This document shows positions 1-7,230 of a stretch of 57,862 nt of DNA, in pieces. The position numbers were made by a program, and so were the translations under genes. The stretch covers positions 1-57,862 of the forward strand of contig JAFVDW010000003.1 in NCBI GenBank assembly GCA_017478245.1, written 5' to 3'. Position 1 is the first letter of the stretch; each line of letters begins with the position of its first letter. The notes under the pieces are model-generated. The model saw only the letters and a list, made by a program, of their open reading frames with translations, searched no databases and was not told the origin of the DNA. This DNA comes from Lachnospiraceae bacterium (lineage in GTDB: Bacteria; Bacillota; Clostridia; Lachnospirales; Lachnospiraceae).

Positions 1-1226
1 CGTTTCTTTTCTGCCTGTCTTGCCGCCACGCGCTTTGCCTCCGCTTTTCTTCTGGCAAGCTCTCTGGCGCGACGATTGTTCGTCTCAGACTTTCCATTGG
101 TCTGGCTGCGTTCCCTCTCCTGCAAGAGCTCATCCAGCTTTTTCTCTTCCTCGGTCTCCTCCGCTGACTTCGAAGCCAAATCCACATGCTGCACGGTGCC
201 AACACTGCCACTTTCTCTCAGGAAAATCCCCGTGGCTCTGACCACACCATTCAGTCCACCGCTCTGTCCCTGCAGAGAGAATTCCGTGCCTTGGTTTCCC
301 AGGAAAATAGCGCCCACATCTGCTGCTTTCAAATCCATTAAGATATCCTCACCATTTTCTCCCTTGCACCATACTTTCAGCTTACTGAATACTTCATCGT
401 TTTCGTCTATCCATCCATTGCCATCACTGTCGTACTTTCGCAGATCCGCAAAGCCATCTCCGCTACTGGTACCAAACAACTCATTGCCATCATTGATAAT
501 CCCATCTTCATTCAAATCCAACGCCAGAAACCCAGTTCCCTTGCCCGGCATGGAAATCTCTTCTTGCACGCCATCTCCATCCAGATCAAAACGGAATTTC
601 TGATCGAATATCTGTACCGTATCTGCACCCACATTGATCATCAGCGGATCCGTTAGTGCGTCTGTGAGTACCGGAATCTGAACATCCGCGTATTCCATAA
701 AGCTTCTGGACATCAAGATATCCACATTGAAATCGATGGTTCTGCCATCCTCTGTGGTTGCCTGTCCTTTCGCTACAAAACCCGTTTCCTCCGCCTCATA
801 ATAAGTCATCATACGCTGTGTAAGACTGGTATAGATGGGCTTGCCAAACATACCTGCCGACATAAATCTGCGCATCATACCGGACAAAAGCTTATTTTGC
901 ACTGTGAATGTCTCATTTATATTCTGTTTTCCAAAAAACTGCTCCGCCTTCCGGGTGACGCCCACTGCATCTCCCTTTAATGTATTTATCTGCTCTTCCC
1001 CACTTCCGCCATTCAACTGATAGAATAACCTGCCACTGCCTCCATAATTGGAATACCACAAATCCTTTCCGGATGTGCCATAAAAGCTTTCCGTACTGCT
1101 GCTCTCAAGCTGACTCTGTGAACCAAAAAGCATTTTCGTCTGATTCTGACTCTGTCCGGTTCTTGTGCCCGCCTGCTGGTACTTTCTGTTGGATGCCATA
1201 CTGATATGACTGTCTGCAATTCTCAT
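1..1226 (-). CDS. FrpC-like calcium-binding repeat protein (3' end outside window)
   Basis: The frame is open from an ATG at 1226 (GGAGGG, 4-nt spacer) to the left edge, so the C-terminus is missing. About 408 codons are visible. There is no signal peptide or membrane segment. The middle holds Asp/Asn-rich acidic loops of the EF-hand/dockerin type (DLDGDGVQEE, DLNEDGIINDGNELFG, DSDGNGWIDENDEVF), arranged as in the repeat domain of RTX/FrpC-like proteins, where they bind calcium. The visible end is a highly charged Lys/Arg/Glu helix, probably a coiled coil. Function is unknown. Its promoter region carries a LytTR-type box (1412-1441) matching one upstream of the adjacent response-regulator gene, so the two are probably one regulatory unit. 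The calcium-binding prediction is good; the cellular role is open. Confidence 0.75.
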   Translation of the reverse strand, partial: MRIADSHISMASNRKYQQAGTRTGQSQNQTKMLFGSQSQLESSSTESFYGTSGKDLWYSNYGGSGRLFYQLNGGSGEEQINTLKGDAVGVTRKAEQFFGKQNINETFTVQNKLLSGMMRRFMSAGMFGKPIYTSLTQRMMTYYEAEETGFVAKGQATTEDGRTIDFNVDILMSRSFMEYADVQIPVLTDALTDPLMINVGADTVQIFDQKFRFDLDGDGVQEEISMPGKGTGFLALDLNEDGIINDGNELFGTSSGDGFADLRKYDSDGNGWIDENDEVFSKLKVWCKGENGEDILMDLKAADVGAIFLGNQGTEFSLQGQSGGLNGVVRATGIFLRESGSVGTVQHVDLASKSAEETEEEKKLDELLQERERSQTNGKSETNNRRARELARRKAEAKRVAARQAEKK

Positions 1227-1411
1227 AGTTCCCTCCATTCCACCCAAACCTACAGAAATGTATAAAAAAAGACCCATGACGCAAAGCGGCTTCAATCCTT
1301 TGAATACATGTGTCGTCCCTGAGCTTCTCTATGATATTGTTCTGTACATTTGTGTATATTAAACTTTCTGTATGATGTTTCGGAGCAGTTCTTTTCATCA
1401 TGAATAGCTAT

Positions 1412-1441
1412 GGAATGAAACCCTGCGGAAAGGGAATCAAA
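1412..1441 (-). promoter_or_regulatory. Putative LytTR box upstream of the calcium-binding gene
   Basis: Two direct repeats, GGAATGAAA (1412-1420) and GGAATCAAA (1433-1441), lie 21 bp apart start to start with a 12-bp spacer. The same arrangement, with a partly conserved spacer, occurs at 2229-2258. Pairs of 9-bp repeats one or two helical turns apart are typical targets of LytTR regulators. The site is about 185 bp upstream of the start at 1226. Confidence 0.6.
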
Positions 1442-1455
1442 TTGAGTTTGCCTCA

Positions 1456-2154
1456 TCATTTTTTCAAATAACTCATATAACTTTTCACGAATTCGTTATA
1501 TTTTTCCTTAGAGAGGAATACCTTCTCCCCATTGGATAACCCAATACTGTCACTGTTGTATTCCACAATGTGCTGCATGTTCACCAGATACCCTCTGTGG
1601 CATCTGTAAAACCCGTGCCCCAACTGCTTTGCCAGTTCCCGCATAGAACCATAAATTTCTATATTTTCATCCACGGTATGTAGGATAACCTTTTTTAACT
1701 GATTCTCTGCATAATAAATATCCTGCTTCTTCAATGAGTAGGTCTTCTGCTTGGTCTTGAACAGAAGCACCTGGCTCTCTGCACTCTCCTTTTCTTTGCT
1801 TTCGATGGTCTCTCTGGCACGCCGGAACACCTCTCCGAACTTGTCCTGATCAATCGGCTTCAACAGATATTGAAAAGCAGCTACATCAAAAGCCTCGAAT
1901 ACATATTCTCTCATGGCGGTCACAAAGACAATCAACATGTTCTGTGGTCTGGCGCGCAGTTCTCTTGCAGCCTCCATCCCATTCATTCCATCCATCGGAA
2001 TGTCTAAAAAAAGCAAATCAATAGACTCTGCAAAGTCCAACAATTCCTCCGCAGAAGTAAACTCGACGATCCGACTGTCAGGCTCCTGCTTTCTAATCAA
2101 ATCCCGCAGTTGTCCTCTGATAGGAGCCTCCTTGTCACATATTGCTATTATCAA
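1456..2154 (-). CDS. LytTR-family response regulator
   Basis: A 232-residue two-domain regulator. An N-terminal receiver domain (about 1-120) has the expected phosphoacceptor D51 in LDIPMDG; the usual acidic pair near the N-terminus reads CDKE, so one acidic residue is replaced by Lys. The C-terminal LytTR DNA-binding domain (about 135-232) contains the family signature around FYRCHRGYLVN. The start is a TTG at 2154 preceded by GAGGGG with an 8-nt spacer. No histidine kinase gene is adjacent, so it is an orphan within the window. A direct-repeat box lies upstream (2229-2258), and a near copy lies upstream of the following gene, suggesting autoregulation and control of the calcium-binding protein. 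Confidence 0.9.
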   Translation of the reverse strand: MIIAICDKEAPIRGQLRDLIRKQEPDSRIVEFTSAEELLDFAESIDLLFLDIPMDGMNGMEAARELRARPQNMLIVFVTAMREYVFEAFDVAAFQYLLKPIDQDKFGEVFRRARETIESKEKESAESQVLLFKTKQKTYSLKKQDIYYAENQLKKVILHTVDENIEIYGSMRELAKQLGHGFYRCHRGYLVNMQHIVEYNSDSIGLSNGEKVFLSKEKYNEFVKSYMSYLKK

Positions 2155-2228
2155 AATTCACACCCCTCATGCTAAATTTTTAAAGTCTATTATTGTATCG
2201 ACATACCTGCAAACTTTTTTAGAAAAGA

Positions 2229-2258
2229 GGAATGAAATCTATCGCAAAGGGAATGAAA
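2229..2258 (-). promoter_or_regulatory. Putative LytTR box upstream of the regulator
   Basis: GGAATGAAA occurs at 2229-2237 and again at 2250-2258, exactly 21 bp apart. On the coding strand the repeat reads TTTCATTCC. A possible -10 (TACAAT) follows about 31 nt downstream, and no good -35 is visible, as expected for an activator-dependent promoter. Confidence 0.6.
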
Positions 2259-2305
2259 AGGAACTGCACACTAATTACTTAGTACACAGTTCCCTCTCCT
2301 TCTGT

Positions 2306-3964
2306 CTATTTTATGGCACTTAAGATTCTCTCATTGGAATCCACCAAATACCACACCTGATTCGTCTCAATAAATCCTTCACTGATAGAAAACCGCTGCG
2401 CTTCCTCTTCGCCGGAATATAGGATAAGAAGATATTGATAGCCTGAGCGGGATTCCTGATCCTGTCCTGTCACATTTGCTTCCAGAATACCTACAAGGAT
2501 TTCATCAATAACATCCACATCCTCTATCACTTTATCTTTGCCGGTATTACCGTCTCGGACTATGATTCTGGTAATCTCACGTCCGATAACCGGAATGGGA
2601 TTGGTGGAAATACGCCAGAAGTCTGTAGACACAGCCTCATTAATTTGTATATTCACCAGCTCTGTTTCATCATCCTCATGCTCTATCACCACCTCTGTGG
2701 TCTGTCCCGAATCCGCTTTTGCATTAAGTTCCTGCTGCGCCTGTGTCAGTAAATCCACATGATCTTCGAGGATGCTCTTGCGCTCCTCCAAGGTCTCTAT
2801 TTCTTGTTGTAATTCTGCCTCTTCCTCCTTGGTGCTCTTGCGCTCCTCCATAATCTCCATTGCTTGTTGTAATTGTTGTAATTCTGCCTCTGTTGCTTCC
2901 TGTACTTGTTGTAATTCCATCGCTTGGGTGCTTTCTGTATCTATCTCATTCTCTTCCCTCCTGTTTCTCGACGTCAGAAATCCAATGGAAATCGTAAGCA
3001 CCAGAACTGCCGCCACGACCACGGTCGCGATTGTAGTTTTCCTCATCTTCATAATCGCTCTAATCCTCCCCTGTATATCATTTTTTCCAAACGCATTGTA
3101 AAATGGCACCAAACCGCTTTTTTGCTCCTCCATACCAATCAGTGTCAGCGCATAATTTTTGCGCACACGCACACCAAATCTCCTGACTACCGTCTCATCA
3201 CAGGACAACTCAATATCTCTGTTCAACAGCACATACATCAGCCATACTGTCGGATTAAACCAGTGAATGCACAGCGCCAGGATCATCAGCAGCTTCAACA
3301 CCAGATCAAATCTCTGAATATGCACAAACTCGTGCTCCAGGACATATCGCGCGCCACTTTGCTCTGTCCAATCGAAGGTCTTGGGCAATAGAATGGTGGG
3401 CTTGAAGATACCATAGGAAATCGGCGCTTCAATGGTATCAAGCTGCCGGATCTCCAACCGCCTCCGCAAGGGATGATTCCTGCGCCATCTCTTTAAAAAT
3501 TCATTGTTAAGAGGCAGTCCCATCCGAAATTCCCGCATACAAAGGTAATAGGATATTGCAAAATATCCGCCCACGCCCAACACACCCAACATCCACAACA
3601 CCGTCATCCAGGAAACCTGTTTTGCACCGGTTGACAGCGTACCCGCCAAGGCATTGTCGCGTATATAATATACCGTTTCTCCCTTCTCCTGCACATGATG
3701 GAGCTCTGTACCTATAACTGCCCCATCCTCCGTCTGTATCTTGGCAGTATGCCATCCCATGTGATTAAGCGCATTGCCCGACAGTGTGTAGGCGCTGCAT
3801 ACGGAAGGAATCTGAAACGGTATCAACAACCGCAACAGCACAACGCTCCATAATATGATAAAGGTTCTTTTCGGCAAACGGTTTAATAACAGCCCTCGCG
3901 CCACTGCTACGACTGTAATCATCACCGCTGCATAGAGACTCATTTGTAACAAACTCATATTCAT
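2306..3964 (-). CDS. BlaR1/MecR1-like M56 membrane protease with coiled-coil sensor extension
   Basis: A 552-residue integral membrane zinc protease of the M56 family. Membrane helices lie near residues 8-25, 35-50 and 115-140. The zinc motif HEFVH is at 211-215, with the downstream family motif NRDIELSCDE. A further helix is near 320. In BlaR1 proteins a periplasmic sensor triggers proteolysis and inactivation of the BlaI repressor. Here no penicillin-binding domain is present. Instead the C-terminal part is a Gln/Glu/Lys-rich coiled coil (about 345-425), encoded by imperfect 60-bp repeats, followed by a small unrecognised domain of about 125 residues. It lies 31 bp downstream of blaI and is surely co-transcribed with it. 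The inducing signal is unknown. Confidence 0.88.
   Translation of the reverse strand: MNMSLLQMSLYAAVMITVVAVARGLLLNRLPKRTFIILWSVVLLRLLIPFQIPSVCSAYTLSGNALNHMGWHTAKIQTEDGAVIGTELHHVQEKGETVYYIRDNALAGTLSTGAKQVSWMTVLWMLGVLGVGGYFAISYYLCMREFRMGLPLNNEFLKRWRRNHPLRRRLEIRQLDTIEAPISYGIFKPTILLPKTFDWTEQSGARYVLEHEFVHIQRFDLVLKLLMILALCIHWFNPTVWLMYVLLNRDIELSCDETVVRRFGVRVRKNYALTLIGMEEQKSGLVPFYNAFGKNDIQGRIRAIMKMRKTTIATVVVAAVLVLTISIGFLTSRNRREENEIDTESTQAMELQQVQEATEAELQQLQQAMEIMEERKSTKEEEAELQQEIETLEERKSILEDHVDLLTQAQQELNAKADSGQTTEVVIEHEDDETELVNIQINEAVSTDFWRISTNPIPVIGREITRIIVRDGNTGKDKVIEDVDVIDEILVGILEANVTGQDQESRSGYQYLLILYSGEEEAQRFSISEGFIETNQVWYLVDSNERILSAIK
2774..2925. repeat. Imperfect 60-bp tandem repeats in the M56 coiled coil
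   Basis: GCTCTTGCGCTCCTCCA occurs at 2774 and again at 2834. Each copy is followed by variants of TTGTTGTAATTCTGCCTC, with an extra TTGTTGTAA inserted in the second. The repeats encode the EERKS/ELQQ heptad-like coiled coil and may vary in copy number between strains. Confidence 0.7.
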
Positions 3965-3995
3965 ATCCCACCTTTTTGTCTTACATATACCTCAT

Positions 3996-4364
3996 TCACT
4001 CAAATTCTCCAACAATCTGTTTCAACTGCTCAATCTGCTCGGTGCTCAGCTTCTTGCGTCCCAAGAGCGCCGCAAACAATTTGTCCGCCGAGCCGTCAAA
4101 CACCTTGTCAATCAGTTCGTTGGTCTCCGCCTCCTGCACCTGCTCCTTGGGAATCAGAGCATGACATACAAATCCCGGTTCCGTGCGCTCGATGGCTCCT
4201 TTTTTCATACAACGCTTGATCAAGGTGTAAGTCGTATTTTTGTTCCAGCCTACTTCCTTCGTCAACACATCTGCAATATGCTTTGCAGGCACGTCACCCT
4301 CCCGCCAGAGCACATCCATGACCTTCAATTCTGAATCAAATAACTTGGTTCCATCCTCCTGCAT
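3996..4364 (-). CDS. BlaI/MecI/CopY-family transcriptional repressor (pair 1)
   Basis: A 122-residue winged-helix repressor. The N-terminal half has the BlaI helix-turn-helix pattern (SELKVMDVLWREGDVPAKHI, then WNKNTTYTLIKRCMKKG). The C-terminal helices form the dimerisation domain. In this family the repressor dimer covers dyads in its own promoter and is cleaved or released when the partner M56 protease senses its signal. Three dyads (4419-4491) sit on its promoter. It is the first gene of a two-gene unit with the M56 protease. A second, diverged BlaI is at 27355-27717. Confidence 0.92.
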   Translation of the reverse strand: MQEDGTKLFDSELKVMDVLWREGDVPAKHIADVLTKEVGWNKNTTYTLIKRCMKKGAIERTEPGFVCHALIPKEQVQEAETNELIDKVFDGSADKLFAALLGRKKLSTEQIEQLKQIVGEFE

Positions 4365-4418
4365 GTTGCTTTCCTACCTTTCTTACATCTTCTATATCTT
4401 TCTGCTTTACCCAAAATA

Positions 4419-4491
4419 AGACTGCAGTAGTCTAATCTGTATCATCAGACTACCACAGTCTTATATCTTTGTCAATAGACTACTGCGGTCT
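4419..4491 (-). promoter_or_regulatory. blaI (pair 1) promoter with three BlaI operators
   Basis: Three 15-bp dyads with consensus AGACTAC-N-GTAGTCT lie at 4419-4433, 4447-4461 and 4477-4491, centred 28 and 30 bp apart. On the minus strand, TTGACA (4475-4470) and TAGTCT (4452-4447) are separated by 17 bp. The middle operator covers the -10, the third lies just upstream of the -35, and the first lies downstream of the start point. The third operator overlaps the stop codon of the upstream gene. Confidence 0.85.
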
Positions 4492-5759
4492 TATGATTTT
4501 TTTTCCAACGATAGCTCTCCTGTTATACATCGACCTGAGGGTAAGGTAACATCATCATATTTCCCTGCCCTGTAGGTCAATAGATCCACAAAACGCTTAT
4601 CCGACACCCGATAGTACATACGGTATCTATCCCCATTCCCGGCGGTCAACACGAACTCAATCAGAGAGGTTTCCCCGGTCAACACAGTGGGCTGATAGCC
4701 ATATTCACATTTTACGATTTGGGCTTCCACACCAAAAATCTTTACTAATTGTTCTTCTGCCTGCACTCCCAAACTCTGGATTTCCTGTAGCAGGGTCTCC
4801 TCTGTATAAGAAGTCACAGATGCACTTCTTTCCGGCCAATCCTTATACACATTCATATAAGAATACACGGTTAAATGCTCCGGCGTGCTGTCTGTAGTGA
4901 AGTTGAAAATGACCGACTCCTTCTCATCTTCATACCTCGCCAGATAGTGCAACGTATCATCTCCATACAATGTAATCAGCCAAGACGCTTCCCCGGTATC
5001 CTTTCCGGTCAGTTCTTTCACCTTACGGACGACAGCCTGTCTGATCCGTTCCTGATCCACCTCAGGCACATCATGCACGAAATCCTCCATTTCTGCTTCA
5101 ACCGCTTTCAGCCGGGCTGCTTCATCTGCATCCCCTTCGCCGTCTGCTGTAGTATGATCACCATCTGTGGCTGCAGCATTTGTCAGTCCTCTTTCCCCAT
5201 TGATGACGCCCAGGCTGTAATTTCCTTTTTCCCACACATCAATGATCTGAAGCAATTCTTCATCTGTCAGCTCCCGCTCCGGCAGATAGAAAACCATATG
5301 GGTGCAATCATAATAAAAAGTCTCCTCCACTTCGCCTTTATCCACAATGACCTCTTTACTGCCATCCACTATCACCATGGCTTGTTCGGGGAATCGTTGA
5401 CCGCTCTGATATAATTGGCGCATCTGATTTAGTCTCTCCTGCTCGTTCTCTGACAAAGGTCTGGAGAAGGTATCCGCGTCCTTTGTCCCCTCCTGAATCT
5501 CTTCATAGCGCTCCTGCATCTCCTCACGACTCATCTGCTCCATATATGCCTGATAAGCGCTCACTGCCCCATAAGCAGTAAGAGTCGTGGCCGACAAAAC
5601 ACCCACCACCAACACTGCCGCGATCTGTTTGGAATAGACAAACCATTTATTCTGTGCATGCTTCTGCTGTAAACAGTTATTCACAATACTCTGCTTTTGT
5701 TCTTCGGATAGATTGATCTGCTCCATCAATTCACAAAATATATTTTCTTTCATTCTCAT
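4491..5759 (-). CDS. Single-pass membrane protein, probable anti-sigma factor for the upstream ECF sigma
   Basis: About 422 residues from the ATG at 5759 (AAAGGG upstream); a second ATG two codons on (5753) is equally possible. The short cytoplasmic N-terminus (about 45 residues) is followed by one membrane helix (IAAVLVVGVLSATTLTAYGA). A large Asp/Glu-rich extracytoplasmic part then resembles the sensor halves of clostridial regulators, with two YcdB/PepSY-like segments suspected. It begins 16 bp after the ECF sigma gene, the usual place for its membrane anti-sigma partner. No zinc-finger motif is visible. The role is inferred mainly from position and topology. Confidence 0.65.
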   Translation of the reverse strand: MRMKENIFCELMEQINLSEEQKQSIVNNCLQQKHAQNKWFVYSKQIAAVLVVGVLSATTLTAYGAVSAYQAYMEQMSREEMQERYEEIQEGTKDADTFSRPLSENEQERLNQMRQLYQSGQRFPEQAMVIVDGSKEVIVDKGEVEETFYYDCTHMVFYLPERELTDEELLQIIDVWEKGNYSLGVINGERGLTNAAATDGDHTTADGEGDADEAARLKAVEAEMEDFVHDVPEVDQERIRQAVVRKVKELTGKDTGEASWLITLYGDDTLHYLARYEDEKESVIFNFTTDSTPEHLTVYSYMNVYKDWPERSASVTSYTEETLLQEIQSLGVQAEEQLVKIFGVEAQIVKCEYGYQPTVLTGETSLIEFVLTAGNGDRYRMYYRVSDKRFVDLLTYRAGKYDDVTLPSGRCITGELSLEKKS

Positions 5760-5775
5760 AACCTTACCCTTTCTG

Positions 5776-6312
5776 TTACTTGTCGACCACCAGACGATGA
5801 TCCTCGTATTTTTCGCGTAATTTCTTCCTTCCACGCTCCAGGCGTTTCTTGACGGCTGCCTCCGATATGTTCAGGATCACTGCAATCTCTTTCACCGAAT
5901 ATCCCTCGTAGTAGTGTAGAAAGATTACTTTTTTCAGTTTTCCATCCAGGCGCTCTATCAGCTCTCGCAACACACCTTGTCTATCCGGGCTATCCTGAGC
6001 GCTAATCGTGAAGCACATCCCTGTCCCATAGGTTATCTCCTCTCCATTGTCGCCAAGTGCCTCCAAACTGACGAAGTCACCACGCCTTCGGAAACGCAGC
6101 ATATCCCTGCACAAGTTGTTCGCCACCCGGTACAGCCAAGCCTTTTCCTGCTCGGGTACTTCAAAGAAAGGTGCTTTTCGCAGATATTTGATCATGGTCT
6201 CCTGCAATACATCCTGGGCATCCTGCTCGTTGCCCAACACAAAATAGCTCATGCGATAGAGGGATGCACCGTACTGTTCCATGACTCTATTGATCTCTTC
6301 TTCCTGTTGCAA
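5776..6312 (-). CDS. ECF-type RNA polymerase sigma factor
   Basis: A sigma-70 family extracytoplasmic-function factor of 178 residues. Region 2 (about 10-80) contains NEQDAQDVLQETMIKYLR and WLYRVANNLCRDMLR. Region 4 (about 125-175) contains HYYEGYSVKEIAVILNISEAAVKKRLERGR. The chosen start is TTG at 6312, because AGGAGG lies exactly 7 nt upstream; a GTG at 6342 would give 10 extra residues but lacks a good site. It directs polymerase to a stress regulon and is probably held inactive by the membrane protein encoded next. Confidence 0.9.
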   Translation of the reverse strand: MQQEEEINRVMEQYGASLYRMSYFVLGNEQDAQDVLQETMIKYLRKAPFFEVPEQEKAWLYRVANNLCRDMLRFRRRGDFVSLEALGDNGEEITYGTGMCFTISAQDSPDRQGVLRELIERLDGKLKKVIFLHYYEGYSVKEIAVILNISEAAVKKRLERGRKKLREKYEDHRLVVDK

Positions 6313-6359
6313 ACATATATCCTCCTGTCTCCTTGCTTTCACAAATGCATCTGTGTCAT

Positions 6360-6386
6360 AATAGGAGGCTGACCCTGCCTCCTATT
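6360..6386 (-). other. Hairpin in the 5' leader of the ECF sigma gene
   Basis: AATAGGAGGC and GCCTCCTATT form a perfect 10-bp stem with a 7-nt loop, 48 bp upstream of the sigma start. It contains an AGGAGG decoy but is too distant to be the ribosome binding site used. Confidence 0.5.
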
Positions 6387-6497
6387 CTATAAACGTTTTA
6401 GGAAATGATTTGGTGACAATGAAATGAAAATAAAATAAGATAAACTAGAAAAAGGCAACTTTACTGATAAATACCGATTATCCGGCACTGATACCGG

Positions 6498-6968
6498 TCA
6501 TAGAATTACTTCCAGACCGATCTTCTGTGTCTGCAGTCCGCAGCTTGCATAAAATCTCTTGGCACTCTCATTTTTCTCCCAGACATTTAACGTCACATTG
6601 TAGCAGCCGCTCTCCTTTGCAAACTGTATCACATAGTCATACAGTGCTTTTCCAATATGCTGTCCGCGACACGCTTCATCCACACACAGATCGTCTATGT
6701 AATAGGTCACGATATCGGGGAAATTATTATCCTCCACATGAGACTGGAATACACCGAAAGAATAGCCCAACACGTTGTTCTCTTCATCCACTGCCACAAA
6801 AATGGGCGTGTTATCGTTTTTGATAATATCCTGAAGCTCCTCTACTGTATACTTGGTCTTGTCCCTGATAAAGAGATCGGGTCTGCCCTCGCTGTGAACG
6901 TTGTTCACCTGTACCAGGAGTTTCATAATTCCATCTGTATCTTTTACTTCTGCTCTTCTGATAATCAT
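6498..6968 (-). CDS. GNAT-family N-acetyltransferase
   Basis: 156 residues from the ATG at 6968 (GGAGGAAAAG upstream). The frame stays open for another 49 codons upstream, but the promoter at 7014-7042 lies inside that extension, excluding it. Motif A (DDLCVDEACRGQHIGKALYDYV), which binds acetyl-CoA, and the ending NESAKRFYASCGL are clear. The N-terminal signature VNNVHSEGRPDLF is shared with the GNAT at 48138-48656 (VNDVHVNGRPDIF), so these are paralogues. The substrate is unknown. Confidence 0.9.
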   Translation of the reverse strand: MIIRRAEVKDTDGIMKLLVQVNNVHSEGRPDLFIRDKTKYTVEELQDIIKNDNTPIFVAVDEENNVLGYSFGVFQSHVEDNNFPDIVTYYIDDLCVDEACRGQHIGKALYDYVIQFAKESGCYNVTLNVWEKNESAKRFYASCGLQTQKIGLEVIL

Positions 6969-7013
6969 CTTACTTTTCCTCCAGATTCCAATACTTGGCA
7001 CTACACACTCGTC

Positions 7014-7042
7014 ATTATCCTCTATTTTTATGTATATTGCAA
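7014..7042 (-). promoter_or_regulatory. Sigma-A promoter of the GNAT gene
   Basis: On the minus strand TTGCAA (7042-7037) and GATAAT (7019-7014) are separated by 17 bp. The predicted start point is about 40 nt before the GNAT start codon. Confidence 0.65.
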
Positions 7043-7063
7043 GATGTATATGCACATACAAAT

Positions 7064-7094
7064 GGGGAACGGCTCTTTCGTTCCACCGTTCCCC
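7064..7094 (-). terminator. Hairpin, possible terminator of the GH1-GH3 gene
   Basis: GGGGAACGG (7064-7072) pairs with CCGTTCCCC (7086-7094). A nested CGTTCC (7079-7084) offers an alternative pairing with the same left arm, so two exclusive hairpins are possible. The U-tract is weak (ATTTG). A second dyad, TATCTTTTAT/ATAAAAGATA, lies at 7122-7148. Confidence 0.5.
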
Positions 7095-7230
7095 TAAACA
7101 AAATGTGTACAACACGCTGCCTATCTTTTATCCGGATTATAAAAGATAAAGCATTCAATATAAATATCGGCATATCATATCAAAATCCTTAGATTCTTTT
7201 CTGCAATTTGTTTTCAGTGTCGCAATTTAA

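Noticed and set aside
76-603. Plus-strand open frame at the left end
   Set aside because: Antisense to the FrpC-like gene; Ser/Pro-rich with no ribosome binding site.
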